Positions 17,364-26,000 of a stretch of DNA of 64,000 nt are shown one piece after another. Numbering within the stretch: the stretch's first letter is position 1; every line of letters starts with the position of its first letter. The notes under the pieces are model-generated. The model was not told the DNA's origin. It was given only the letters and a program-made list of their open reading frames with translations, and did no database searches. The stretch is from JAVDCA01 sp035293985. GTDB taxonomy: Bacteria; Pseudomonadota; Alphaproteobacteria; Rhizobiales; Xanthobacteraceae. Made by a program: the position numbers and the translations under genes. The stretch is taken from NCBI GenBank assembly GCA_035293985.1, contig DATGLS010000041.1:24800-88799 (forward strand), read 5' to 3'.

Positions 17364-18041
17364 ATGACCGTCATTCGAGACCCGATGCTCGGGCGCCTCC
17401 TCGCGGACCTGCATGCCAGGAGCGACGCCCAGCGTGCCGAAATCGCCCAATTCAACGCGGGCGGCGATCGTTTGCCGAACCCGCCCACCGAGGACGAGAT
17501 CAGGAAATTCCGCAGCGACAAATTCGTGGCGCTCGACCGTGACAAGGCCGAGTTCTGCTACCAGCTGTGCCGTCTCGTCACGGCGCGCCGGGTCGTGGAG
17601 ATCGGCACGTCGTTCGGCGTCTCCACGCTTTATCTGGCCGCGGCGGTACGCGACAACGTGACGGCGTCGGGCGGCGAGGGCGTCGTCATCGGCACCGAGT
17701 ACGAAGCCGACAAGGCGGGGGCGGCGCGCGCCAATTTCGCCGCGGCAGGGCTGGCGGCGTGCATCGAGCTGCGCGAAGGCGATCTGCGCGAGACGCTGAA
17801 GGACCTGCAAGGCCCGATCGACTTCGCGCTCGTCGACATCTGGATCAGGATGGCGCGCCCGGCGATCGAGATGATCCATCCGTATCTGCGTCCCGGCGCC
17901 GTCGTGGTGTGCGACAATACGGGGATCCAACGGGCGGAGTATGCCGAGTATCTCGCGTTCATCGAGGACCCGGCGAACGGCTTTCGGACGATGACGCTGC
18001 CGTTCGACGGCGGGTTGGAGTTTTCGGTTTTTGGCGGCTGA
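17364..18041 (+). CDS. Class I SAM-dependent O-methyltransferase
   Basis: 225 residues. The SAM-binding motif is VVEIGTSFGVSTLYLAAAV (about residues 71-89), with the acidic residue of motif II in VIGTEYEADKA and a metal-site-like region FALVDIW and VVCDNTG. This resembles the catechol/caffeoyl-CoA O-methyltransferase group, in which the late Asp residues bind a divalent metal. The substrate is unknown. It stands alone next to the toxin/immunity island and is transcribed toward it. Confidence 0.8.
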   Translation: MTVIRDPMLGRLLADLHARSDAQRAEIAQFNAGGDRLPNPPTEDEIRKFRSDKFVALDRDKAEFCYQLCRLVTARRVVEIGTSFGVSTLYLAAAVRDNVTASGGEGVVIGTEYEADKAGAARANFAAAGLAACIELREGDLRETLKDLQGPIDFALVDIWIRMARPAIEMIHPYLRPGAVVVCDNTGIQRAEYAEYLAFIEDPANGFRTMTLPFDGGLEFSVFGG

Positions 18042-18117
18042 TCTGGGTGAGGCGAGCGTCGGCGGATGATGTCGCGCCTGGGGTTCGGACCCGATCTTTT
18101 TGGACGAAGAATCCTCT

Positions 18118-18618
18118 CTAAGTGCGATCTTTGCTCCCCTGAGGAGCACTTGGATTCTGCTTTAAATAAACAGCGCCTCCGGCGATGAGTGTCATCGAAG
18201 AGGGCTCGAGCGCTCGCAAGTACCTTTCCAAACTGTCCAACACTCCTTCGTCGATTTCGCTCAGTGGGCTCCATGGAGTGCGGTTCGCGGCTCGAAGTGC
18301 ATGGTGGGCCACATAGTCGACCGCATTTCCGAGCACGCACCAAGCCGGAAACTCTCGTTCGGACCGCTTGGCCTCTGAGCGCTGCGAACGAAATCGAGGT
18401 TTCCTCCGCGTCGAGCATGGATTCCAATCTGTCCAGATCGACCTGGTGCCAATTCAACACAGGAATGAGTGCGTAGCGCGCTAGCCTGAAATCCGGGGAC
18501 GTTTGGAGATATCGCGACGCGATGCCAGCGGCAAAAAGTGCCAGGCAGACGCGCGCCTGGACCGCGAGCGGTCAGCGAGCATAGCGAGCCGGCTCTTGCT
18601 GTTGAATTCCCGCGTCAC
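18118..18618 (-). pseudogene. Decayed second immunity-protein paralogue (two compensating frameshifts)
   Basis: Reading from a GTG at 18618 (behind GAAGGGGAA) gives TREFNSKSRLAMLADRSRS, which aligns with the N-terminus of the intact gene at 18652-19179. After a one-base loss near 18558 the match continues in another frame as LALFAAGIASRYLQTSPD and LNWHQVDLDRLESMLDAEE. After a one-base gain near 18380 it returns to the first frame as FPAWCVLGNAVDYVAHH and LDSLERYLRALEPSS, then TAG. The repaired length, 166 codons, is close to the neighbour's 175. Both shifts would have to be sequencing errors for the gene to be intact. Confidence 0.7.
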
Positions 18619-18651
18619 TGGCGATTCCCCTTCAACGCGAGAAAGCTCGCC

Positions 18652-19179
18652 CTAGGGCTCTGGGAGTGAGATCTTCGACTTTAGGTCGGCGTAAGAGGCC
18701 TGAGGATGGTCGTTGAGCAGGTCGGCCGCTTGGAATAGGAAACCGATGCCCTTTGGCGATAGCGTACGCATATGGCTTTCGAAGTCGTCGAATATATTCT
18801 CTTCCACATTTGCAATGAGGGATGATGGGTGTTCACCTGCCTGCTTTGTGGCATGAAAAGCCGTGTACAGTAACATATCTTCGAGTACAAGCCAGGCGGA
18901 TAATTCAGGTTGAGATTGAGCCGCGACTTCGTAATCAGTAACGCCTTTATTGTATTCAGGAATCAAGGAATCTTCGATTTGATCGGATGAAATTCGATCA
19001 TTATCATACCATCGCCGCGCCAGATCAAATGCAGACTGCGCGATGGGAAATCCTTGAAACAAACGGAGTCGATCAAGGGCGAGCTGACCTCCAATCAGCA
19101 TCAAGCCCACGCGAGACCGCGAAGATAGCCTATCTGCTCGCAGAGCAAGTATTCCGTTGCCTTTAAACTGTTCTGTCAT
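18652..19179 (-). CDS. Probable immunity protein for the adjacent deaminase-like toxin
   Basis: 175 residues, mostly helical by appearance, with no signal peptide and no catalytic motif. Its ATG overlaps the stop of the toxin gene (ATGA), the arrangement expected for a toxin and its antidote. A decayed paralogue follows directly downstream. The base composition is visibly less GC-rich than in the flanking genes, which fits horizontal transfer. A resemblance to the Imm6-type immunity family is possible but could not be tested. The role is inferred from position, size and duplication. Confidence 0.65.
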   Translation of the reverse strand: MTEQFKGNGILALRADRLSSRSRVGLMLIGGQLALDRLRLFQGFPIAQSAFDLARRWYDNDRISSDQIEDSLIPEYNKGVTDYEVAAQSQPELSAWLVLEDMLLYTAFHATKQAGEHPSSLIANVEENIFDDFESHMRTLSPKGIGFLFQAADLLNDHPQASYADLKSKISLPEP

Positions 19180-21182
19180 TGATAGCTCCGGCTGATAATC
19201 TCGCCGCCTCTTATTTCGAAACGAGTTGGGCTCCTCGATACGATGCCGGGCTCTGTTTTGACGGACACGATGATCGTAAGGCCACGATAGCGATCGGTTA
19301 GCTGTTTGAAGACACCGGGTGGCCTTTTCGAATCAAAACCCCACAGGCAGACACCGCATACGCCCCTGGGATTGGAAATGTGGATAACTAGCTTGCGCCC
19401 ATAGAGGTCGCTTGGCTGCAAACCCCTCTTTTCGACCTCCTCAATGAATTGATTGATGACATCTTCCTCTGCGTGCCCCTGGTAACGAGGGCTTCGTGAA
19501 GGTGATCGCACGGGATGCGGCATCGGGCGCGAAAGGCGAGCTTTGTCGTAGACAAGTGAGGAGCCGCCTCCGCCAGTCCAGCCTTCTAACCCAGGCACAT
19601 TGGTCCTTGCAACCGCGACTGTTTCGCGCGTGGGAACTCCAATGCGGGCTCGGAAATCCTCCAGCTCCGAGCGGCCAACAGTGAGCCCCGCAGGCTCGGA
19701 TGACAAGTCCGGTGCCGCTCGAGCTCGAGCAGACGATTCTTCTTCCTCGATGATCTTGTCGATCTTCGGCCGAAAAGACTCGACAGGCCGCTGACCACGT
19801 CTCGTTGGTGTAGCAAGCGCATCGGGCTCATTGGGTGCAGTTGGTCCGCCGCCGCGATTGGCGAACCCTGGTAACCCGGAAAGGGCTGACGCGAGCGCGA
19901 CATCGAACAGTCCCGACTGGACCATCCGGTCGATGCGTTCGCTGGGCGAGAGACGGGGGTCGGCGCTGATGATGTGGAGGAGATTTCGCTGTTGCTCCGA
20001 TAGATCGACGGCTTTGCGGTAGCCGGCGTAGCTGGCTTGCCAAATGCCTTGGCGAGGGTACAGCTCATCCAATCGGTCCATCGCCTTCTGCGTGGCCCAA
20101 TTGTCCACCATGTCGGTTCCGGCCATCCCTCCGGCGCGCACTTGCTTTGCAAATCTCTCGTCGTTGATCGTCTGCAAGGCGGTTTGCGGACGATGCTTGA
20201 GATCGGCAATGATCGTGGCCAGCCGATCCTTGAAGCCCATGTTCCCGGCGTTTTCGGCCATGCGGACCGCCGTCCGCAGCTCAGAGTCGGATGCGATCGC
20301 GGCCTGAGCCTGGGCGTAGCTTTGCGCATATTCCGCATCGAACACCTTACCGATGGGCGTCGGGCCGCCTGCGACCTCGTTCAATCCAGTCGTCGATGCC
20401 CCGTCGTCACTCTGCGCCGGGGCGGCCAATGCGCCGAAAGGATTGCGCTGATTGGGGTTGGGGCTCAGGTCAATGCGGATAGGAACGGCAACTGGGGAAA
20501 ATGGATCAGCATCGAGTGTCGGGCCTGAGGTGCTTGCGAGATTGCCGATCCAATTGCCAATCGGATTTTGCTGCCCAGGAAAAGGACTCGCGCCGCTTGC
20601 CGCCTTGGTGAACCGGCTGAGGAGGCTCCTACCATTTGAGATCTCTGGAAACGCCGCCGACCGGCTCATGTCCATTGGCCCGTCTGCCGCTCCGGACCCG
20701 ATGTCAGTTACTTCGGGGAGCGCGCTTGCTGACTGTCCGTTGGTGACCGCACCGAGCGTGCTGCCGAGCTGGTTCGCCGGCGCGACGAGCAGCGGCGCCG
20801 CGTTGCTGGCGGAGCTCGCTTGTGGTCGTGCGAGTGCGGCGGAGGACGGCCGAGGCTGGGGATTGGCGTGACCCGCTATGGGCGTGGCCGGGACGAAGGG
20901 TGGTAGCCATGACGGCGACGGCAGATTCGAAAGGCTCGTGACAGGCGGCGCAGCGGCACTCGCCCCGAAGACTGGGCCCAGGATCCCACCCGGCGTGCTC
21001 GCCCCGAAGGCTGCGCCCAGGATGCCGCCCGACGCGCTCGCCTGGTCCCCGTCGCTCGCGGGCGGCGCCGGGTCCGGCGCCTGCGATGAGGACGGACCCG
21101 CGAGGTTGCCAAATCCGCCGGCCAGCGGAGAGAACGCGTTTGCGGAAAGGCTGGCCGGCAGCAGATCCCAGATGGACTGCAT
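19176..21182 (-). CDS. Polymorphic-toxin-like protein with a C-terminal deaminase-fold domain
   Basis: 668 residues. The N-terminal 280 residues are low-complexity (Gly, Ala, Pro, Ser) with a duplicated GGILGxxFGAS segment. A middle helical region follows (about 290-440), then a Pro/Arg-rich linker. The C-terminal 110 residues carry GHAEEDVINQF with His570-Ala-Glu572 and NPRGVCGVC with Cys609-x-x-Cys612. This His/Glu plus CxxC pattern is the zinc site of the cytidine-deaminase superfamily as found in bacterial toxins. No canonical signal peptide, PAAR, RHS or LXG trafficking domain was recognised, so the export route is unknown. The target (DNA, RNA or nucleotide) cannot be told. Confidence 0.72.
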   Translation of the reverse strand: MQSIWDLLPASLSANAFSPLAGGFGNLAGPSSSQAPDPAPPASDGDQASASGGILGAAFGASTPGGILGPVFGASAAAPPVTSLSNLPSPSWLPPFVPATPIAGHANPQPRPSSAALARPQASSASNAAPLLVAPANQLGSTLGAVTNGQSASALPEVTDIGSGAADGPMDMSRSAAFPEISNGRSLLSRFTKAASGASPFPGQQNPIGNWIGNLASTSGPTLDADPFSPVAVPIRIDLSPNPNQRNPFGALAAPAQSDDGASTTGLNEVAGGPTPIGKVFDAEYAQSYAQAQAAIASDSELRTAVRMAENAGNMGFKDRLATIIADLKHRPQTALQTINDERFAKQVRAGGMAGTDMVDNWATQKAMDRLDELYPRQGIWQASYAGYRKAVDLSEQQRNLLHIISADPRLSPSERIDRMVQSGLFDVALASALSGLPGFANRGGGPTAPNEPDALATPTRRGQRPVESFRPKIDKIIEEEESSARARAAPDLSSEPAGLTVGRSELEDFRARIGVPTRETVAVARTNVPGLEGWTGGGGSSLVYDKARLSRPMPHPVRSPSRSPRYQGHAEEDVINQFIEEVEKRGLQPSDLYGRKLVIHISNPRGVCGVCLWGFDSKRPPGVFKQLTDRYRGLTIIVSVKTEPGIVSRSPTRFEIRGGEIISRSYQ

Positions 21183-21685
21183 CGAATTCCTCGCGAAAAT
21201 CTCGAAAGCGGAGGGGGAGGTACGAGGGCGCGCGATGGCCTTGTCGAAATAGGTCCGGCGCTCGGCGGCGTGGCTCGGCCATGCACGAGCAACAGCAACG
21301 CTGTTGCTCGCTCAGCGTGCCCGTCGCTTTTGGCGCGTGCTCCTGAAAAGCAACGCGCGCCCGAAGCGGTGGGCTTCGGACGCGCGAATGTCACTCTGGA
21401 CTTAATGCCATGCGCCGCTTGCGGTGGAAACACAAGCGCGATTCAATCTATCCCCGCTATTCAGGGGTGAGCCGCTTGCGGCCGCTCGAGGCGTGACGCT
21501 GGGTGGCATAAGCTTGGCGGCTAAGATCGGGATGTTCGGGCCCAACCCAATCGGGATTTTGAAATCTTCCGAGGCCAGTGCTTGATGTAGGTTCTCGCCT
21601 ACACGTGTTGCCCTTTTTGGAATGGACGTGAGGCTGCTTCGGCCTCCCACCTCGCGCCGCCGCTAAAACACTGCTAACCATCTCC
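21183..21685. other. Upstream region of the toxin gene with two strong stem-loops
   Basis: About 500 bases without a gene that can be supported. CGAGCAACAGC/GCTGTTGCTCG at 21286-21310 is a perfect 11-base stem with a 3-base loop. CGCGCGCCCGAAGC/GCTTCGGACGCGCG at 21354-21386 is a 13-pair stem with one mismatch. The rest, 21400-21680, contains only weak open frames. Confidence 0.5.
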
Positions 21686-22297
21686 ATGACGATTCTCATC
21701 GTCCGCCACGGCGAGACCGACGGCAACGCGGGGCGGATCCTGCAGCGCCCCGACATCCCGCTCAACGCGCGCGGCATCCGCCAGGCGCAGGCGCTGGCGG
21801 AGCGCCTCGCGGGGCACGGCTTCGTGCACATCCTGTGCAGCGACCTCGAGCGGGCGCGGATGACGGCGGCGCCGCTCGCGGCACGCTCCGGGATCGCGGT
21901 CGAGGAGAACCCGCTGCTGCAGGAGCGCAATTTCGGGGATTTGCGCGGGCTGCCCTATTCGGCGCTGGGCGATGATCCGTTCGGGCCGGATTTCGCACCG
22001 CCGGGCGGGGAGGACTGGCCGGCATTTCATGCGCGCGTCGCCGAGGCGTTTGCGTTGATCGTGCAGCGGCGGCGCGACGTGGACGGGCATCTGGTGGTGG
22101 TGACGCATGGGCTGGTGTGCCGGGCGCTGGTCGAGCGGCATGTGCCGCTGGGGAACGGCGTGCTGGCGCCGGAGCGGTTCGACAATACGGGTGTGACGGT
22201 GCTGCATGAGGATGCGCCGCATGCGGCGAGCCTCGTCAATTGCATTCGGCATCTGGCGGCGGCGACGGAGGCAGATCGTCATGGCGGGCCGGCGTAG
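21686..22297 (+). CDS. Histidine phosphatase (phosphoglycerate-mutase superfamily)
   Basis: 203 residues. The RHGET motif at residues 7-11 holds the phospho-accepting histidine. Further family features are CSDLERARMTA, the acid-base region LQERNFGDLRGL, and the second catalytic histidine in VVVTHGLVCRAL. Such enzymes remove phosphate from sugars, cofactors or proteins; the substrate is not evident. Single gene, followed by a dispersed repeat. Confidence 0.88.
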   Translation: MTILIVRHGETDGNAGRILQRPDIPLNARGIRQAQALAERLAGHGFVHILCSDLERARMTAAPLAARSGIAVEENPLLQERNFGDLRGLPYSALGDDPFGPDFAPPGGEDWPAFHARVAEAFALIVQRRRDVDGHLVVVTHGLVCRALVERHVPLGNGVLAPERFDNTGVTVLHEDAPHAASLVNCIRHLAAATEADRHGGPA

Positions 22298-22325
22298 AGC
22301 AGACTCCGCTCGCCTTGAATCGCCA

Positions 22326-22406
22326 CGTCATGCCCGGCGAATGCCGGGCATCCACGTCCTTGCTTGGGGCAAGACGTGGATGGCCGGGACAAGCCCGGCC
22401 ATGACG
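22326..22406. repeat. Dispersed palindromic repeat CGTCATGCCCGG...CCATGACG (copy 1)
   Basis: Contains GCCCGGCGAATGCCGGGC, the pair ATCCACGTC/GACGTGGAT, and GGCCGGGACAAGCCCGGCC, so it can form three hairpins. Nearly identical to the copy at 33237-33318 and related to 39494-39590. It lies between the convergent phosphatase and flavin oxidoreductase genes and may also act as a transcription barrier. Confidence 0.75.
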
Positions 22407-22423
22407 GTTCAATGCGGCAACCG

Positions 22424-23446
22424 TCACCGCCAGCCGAGGCCCGGTGCTACGTATTTCAAAATCGCCTCGATGACGTGGGCGTTATAGTCGACGCCGAGCT
22501 GGTTGGGCACGGTGAGCAGGAGCGTGTCGGCGGCGGCGATCGCCTGGTCCTCCTTGAGCTGCTCGATCAGCACGTCGGGCTCGGCCGCGTAGCTGCGGCC
22601 GAAGATGGTGCGGGTGTCGTCGCCGAGGAGGCCGATCTGGTCCTCGCTCTCCTCGCCGCGGCCGAAATAGGCGCGGTCGCGCTCGTCGACCAGGGCGAAG
22701 ATGCTGCGGCTCACCGACACGCGCGGCGTGCGGGTGTGGCCGGCTTCCTTCCACGCCTCGCGGAAGATGCGGATCTGCTCGGCTTGCTGGAGGTGGAACG
22801 GCCGCCCGTCCTCGTCTTTCTTCAGCGTCGAGCTCTGCAGGTGCATGCCGAGCTTGCCGGCCCAGGCGGCGGTGTCGTTCTTGCCGGCGCCCCACCAGAT
22901 GCGCTCGCGCAGGCCCTCCGAGTGCGGCTCGAGCCGCAGCGCGCCGGGCGGGTTGGGAAACATCGGCCGCGGGTTGGGGCGGGCAAAGCCTTCGCCCTTG
23001 AGCACCTCGAGCAGGACCTCGGTGTGGTGGCGCGCCATGTCGGCATCGCTCTGCCCCTCGGGCGGCGCGTAGCCGAAATAGCGCCAGCCGTCGATCACCT
23101 GCTCGGGCGAGCCGCGGCTGATGCCGAGCTGCAGCCGGCCGCCGGCGATGAGGTCGGCGGCGCCCGCGTCCTCCGCCATGTAGAGCGGGTTCTCGTAGCG
23201 CATGTCGATGACCGCGGTGCCGAGCTCGATGCGCTTCGTCTTGGCGCCGCACGCCGCCAGCAGCGGGAAGGGCGAGCCGAGCTGGCGGGCGAAGTGATGC
23301 ACGCGGAAGAAGGCGCCGTCGGCGCCGAGCTCCTCGGCCGCGACCGCGAGATCGATCGATTGCAGCAGCGCATCGGACGCCGTACGCGTGCGCGACTGCG
23401 GCGACGGGGTCCAGTGGCCGAACGAGAGGAAGCCGATTTTTTTCAT
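22424..23446 (-). CDS. LLM-class (luciferase-like) flavin-dependent oxidoreductase
   Basis: 340 residues starting MKKIGFLSFGHW. Bacterial-luciferase-like TIM barrel: FFRVHHFARQLGSPFPLLAA, IELGTAVIDMRYENPLYMAED, and GRLQLGISRGSPEQ near the flavin-binding site. These proteins use reduced FMN or F420 to oxidise organic molecules. The ATG at 23446 is chosen because upstream sequence in frame is repeat DNA. It is the first of three LLM-class genes in 6 kb, all on the minus strand, but separated from the others by two plus-strand genes. Confidence 0.88.
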   Translation of the reverse strand: MKKIGFLSFGHWTPSPQSRTRTASDALLQSIDLAVAAEELGADGAFFRVHHFARQLGSPFPLLAACGAKTKRIELGTAVIDMRYENPLYMAEDAGAADLIAGGRLQLGISRGSPEQVIDGWRYFGYAPPEGQSDADMARHHTEVLLEVLKGEGFARPNPRPMFPNPPGALRLEPHSEGLRERIWWGAGKNDTAAWAGKLGMHLQSSTLKKDEDGRPFHLQQAEQIRIFREAWKEAGHTRTPRVSVSRSIFALVDERDRAYFGRGEESEDQIGLLGDDTRTIFGRSYAAEPDVLIEQLKEDQAIAAADTLLLTVPNQLGVDYNAHVIEAILKYVAPGLGWR

Positions 23447-23500
23447 TGCGATATGCTGCGAGCTCGATGCCGGCGCCTTGTAGCGGAAAATACCCGCGCC

Positions 23501-23623
23501 CGTCATCCTGAGGTGCTCGGCCGAAGGCCGAGCCTCGAAGGGCCCGCGGCGGCGCCGCTTGCTCGCTTGCTGCACCTCGGCCGTATCCTTCGAGGCTGGC
23601 TTCGCTCGCGCCTCAGGATGACG
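23501..23623. repeat. Inverted repeat CGTCATCCTGAGG...CCTCAGGATGACG
   Basis: CGTCATCCTGAGGTGCTCGG at the left is matched by GCGCCTCAGGATGACGG at the right, and CTCGGCCGAAGGCCGAG forms an inner hairpin. This is a dispersed repeat type common in Bradyrhizobium-like genomes. It lies between divergently read genes. Confidence 0.65.
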
Positions 23624-23708
23624 GGTCGGTCAGTGCGCCCGGCGAGGCTTAAATCGGCCTTCGCAATGACACACGAGAGCAGGACATAAGAGGACCAGGA
23701 CGAAATTA

Positions 23709-24071
23709 ATGCGTGCCGATTCCATGCGGCCTTTGATCGAGCGATCGCTCCGGCTGCTGCTCTTTTTACTTGCGACCTGCGCCGGCGTGGTCGCAATCCT
23801 TCTCGCACTCGCCGCGATCCCCGAAGCCGGCCGCAATCCGGCCTCGACGGATTTTGGATGGATCCGCTCGCAATGGCTCGCGGGCTTCGTCGTCGCGATG
23901 GTGCTCGTCGGGCCGGCGATCCAAATTGCGGCGGATCGCGTCAGGATCCTGTTTGCCGCGTTCTTGCTGATCATCTGCGCCGCCGGTGTCGTGCCGGCTT
24001 ATCAGTTCTGGGCCTATCAGATGCCGGCCCTCCACCGGTTTGCCGCTCCGGCGCAGGCGAGCCGGCCATAG
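23709..24071 (+). CDS. Small two- to three-helix membrane protein of unknown function
   Basis: 120 residues. Hydrophobic helices at about 14-36, 55-75 and 79-100, with a short periplasmic or cytoplasmic loop EAGRNPASTDFGWIRSQW. No family was recognised. The ATG at 23709 has AGGACG upstream. Coding use is typical of the surroundings. Confidence 0.6.
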   Translation: MRADSMRPLIERSLRLLLFLLATCAGVVAILLALAAIPEAGRNPASTDFGWIRSQWLAGFVVAMVLVGPAIQIAADRVRILFAAFLLIICAAGVVPAYQFWAYQMPALHRFAAPAQASRP

Positions 24072-24191
24072 CAGCTACCGAAGGTTCCGCGTGCGGATTG
24101 GCTGCACGTATCGATTGCTTTACCGGGAGAGCTTGCCTACCCTGCTATCGCAGGCTGCATGGGACGGCCGCGCTGCCGAGGGGGGGGCGAA

Positions 24192-24581
24192 ATGCGTCTG
24201 TTGTCTGGGTTCTGCGGGGCACTTCTATTTTTTGCCATCGGCGCCGGGGAGGCCTTGGCCGCGTGCTGCCATACGGCGCCGCCGGTGCACGTCTACGTTC
24301 CGCCGCCGCACGTCGTCATCATTCCGCACACGACCTACGTTCATCCGGTGACGCCGCAGGTGCACGCCCATACATCGAATAACAGCGCGTCGGCGGCGCC
24401 AACGGTTCAGGCCAAGCAGACGCCGCATCACCACGTCGTGCAACCGATCATCGTCGACACGCAGACGACGCCGACCAGCACGCGCTGCAAGCGGCCACAG
24501 GGCGGGCAGAGCTGCAAGAAGGAAGACGATCAGACCGGTTGGGCCACGGTGCGCCGCTGGCTGCAGATCGGGAAGCAATAG
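24192..24581 (+). CDS. Secreted His/Pro-rich small protein
   Basis: 129 residues with a signal peptide (MRLLSGFCGALLFFAIGAGE, cut near ALAA). The mature part begins with a Cys-Cys-His and is rich in His, Pro and Val (PPVHVYVPPPHVVII, TPHHHVVQPIIVD), then has two cysteines in a basic tail. The histidine clusters might bind metal, but this is only a suggestion. The ATG at 24192 follows GGGGGG. Function unknown. Confidence 0.6.
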   Translation: MRLLSGFCGALLFFAIGAGEALAACCHTAPPVHVYVPPPHVVIIPHTTYVHPVTPQVHAHTSNNSASAAPTVQAKQTPHHHVVQPIIVDTQTTPTSTRCKRPQGGQSCKKEDDQTGWATVRRWLQIGKQ

Positions 24582-24589
24582 GTCGAGCG

Positions 24590-24700
24590 GAGCGCAGGCG
24601 TGGGGTCGTGCGCGTTCGTTGCCGCCTGGGCAACCGCGCTGGATGCGATTTTGCCCACGCGGATGGAAACGATCCGGCGCGGTTGCCCACCCTACGCGCT
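24590..24700. repeat. Repeat related to the GGTGGGCAAAG family
   Basis: Contains GTTGCCGCCTGGGCAACC, TTTTGCCCACGCGGATG and GGTTGCCCACCCTACGCGC, related to the copy at 9858-9940. It lies between the secreted protein and the convergent MetE-like gene. Confidence 0.45.
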
Positions 24701-24710
24701 CATCGCGTCG

Positions 24711-25862
24711 CTATGCCGCCTTCGACCACAGCTGCGCGGAGGCGCGCCGTGCGCCTTCGGCGAGCGCGGCGAGCTTCATCCACACGATCTTGGTGTCGAC
24801 CTGGACGCGGCCCGCGAAGGTGCCGAAGCCGCAGTCGACGCCGGCGATGACGTTCTCGCGCCCGACCGTGTTGGCGAAGTTGAGGATGCGGTCACAGACC
24901 ACCTCGGGATGCTCGACCGTGTTGACGGTGGAGTCGATCACGCCGGGGATGATCACCTTGCCGGCGGGGAGCTTCACGTCCCGCCAGATCTTCCATTCGT
25001 GCTCGTGCCGGCCGTTGGCGGCCGGGAACGACACGGCGGTGGGCTTGGCGGTCAGCACGATGTCGATGATGTCGACGAGCGGCACGTCGGTGTGGCGCGG
25101 CGCCATGGTCGAGCCCCAGCACACGTGCATGCGCATGCGCTCGGCCGGGATGCCCTCGACGGCGTGGTTGAGCGCCGCGACGTTGACGGCGATGATCTTG
25201 CGGAAGTCGGCGATGCTCTTGTCGAGATAGACCGTGTGCCGCAGCATCGCGAGGTCGGGGCAGTCGAGCTGCAGCAGGAAGCCCGCATCGACGATCGCCT
25301 TGTACTCGCGCTTCATCACGTCGGCCAGCGCGTAAACATAAGCCTCTTCGGTCTTGTAGTGCCTGTTCTTGAGATAGCGCGCGATCTGGCCGGGCGAGGG
25401 CGAGGTCATGAACAGCTCGGTTGCCTTGAACCGCTTCATGACATCCTTTGAAAGGTCGATGTCGGCCTGGGCGGCGGCAAAGTCCTTCCAGGCAACGTCG
25501 CCGTTGCAGGCGGGCCGATGCTGGAACGGCGAGGCGAACTGGGCGAGCAGCTGCGCAAGCTCGGGGAATTCCGCGTCCCCGGTGCCGAGCGGCGGGGTGC
25601 TCTCGCCGGCGAAGCCGGAAAGCCGGTCGAGCACGTGCACCGTATAATCGGTGCGGCCCTGCTCGCCGTCATTGACGATGTCGATGCCGCATTCGATCTG
25701 CTTGCCCACCACATGGGCGACGGCGTCGCGCACGGCGGCGTGGAGCTCGGCCTTGCGCGCGCCGGGATTCGCCTGCTCGGCGAGCAGCAGCTCGACCACC
25801 TTGGCGGTGCGCGGCAGGCTGCCGGTGTGGGTGGTGAGAATGCGCTCAGTGCTGCGTTGCAT
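24711..25862 (-). CDS. MetE C-terminal-domain-like methyltransferase (YxjG/epoxyalkane CoM transferase type)
   Basis: 383 residues beginning MQRSTERILTTHTGSLPRT. The UROD/MetE-like TIM barrel is indicated by the N-terminal TTHTGSLPR, the zinc-ligand region RMHVCWGSTMAP and the C-terminal zinc Cys in AGVDCGFGTFAG. Single-domain members of about 370 residues transfer methyl or alkyl groups to thiols; some are methionine synthases and some are epoxyalkane:coenzyme M transferases. The neighbouring flavin oxidoreductases favour a catabolic or sulfur-related role, but the substrate is open. Confidence 0.85.
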   Translation of the reverse strand: MQRSTERILTTHTGSLPRTAKVVELLLAEQANPGARKAELHAAVRDAVAHVVGKQIECGIDIVNDGEQGRTDYTVHVLDRLSGFAGESTPPLGTGDAEFPELAQLLAQFASPFQHRPACNGDVAWKDFAAAQADIDLSKDVMKRFKATELFMTSPSPGQIARYLKNRHYKTEEAYVYALADVMKREYKAIVDAGFLLQLDCPDLAMLRHTVYLDKSIADFRKIIAVNVAALNHAVEGIPAERMRMHVCWGSTMAPRHTDVPLVDIIDIVLTAKPTAVSFPAANGRHEHEWKIWRDVKLPAGKVIIPGVIDSTVNTVEHPEVVCDRILNFANTVGRENVIAGVDCGFGTFAGRVQVDTKIVWMKLAALAEGARRASAQLWSKAA

Positions 25863-26000
25863 CGATGCTCCACTCCGGCGCCGACGCGGCGCCCGGCGCA
25901 CATCATGGTGACCCGGCGGCACGCCGACAAGCGGGCGATGGCAGCGGGGCAGGCGAAGGGTGGGCGTTCGCCCATCGCGGCTCGTCGATGCTCGGCCGGC

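Noticed and set aside
18189..18476. Plus-strand frame across the decayed immunity copy
   Set aside because: It has no resemblance to anything and lies opposite the clearly homologous minus-strand pieces.
21402..21650. A minus-strand 82-codon frame upstream of the toxin
   Set aside because: No ribosome-binding site, no family features, and it runs over a region with mixed composition.
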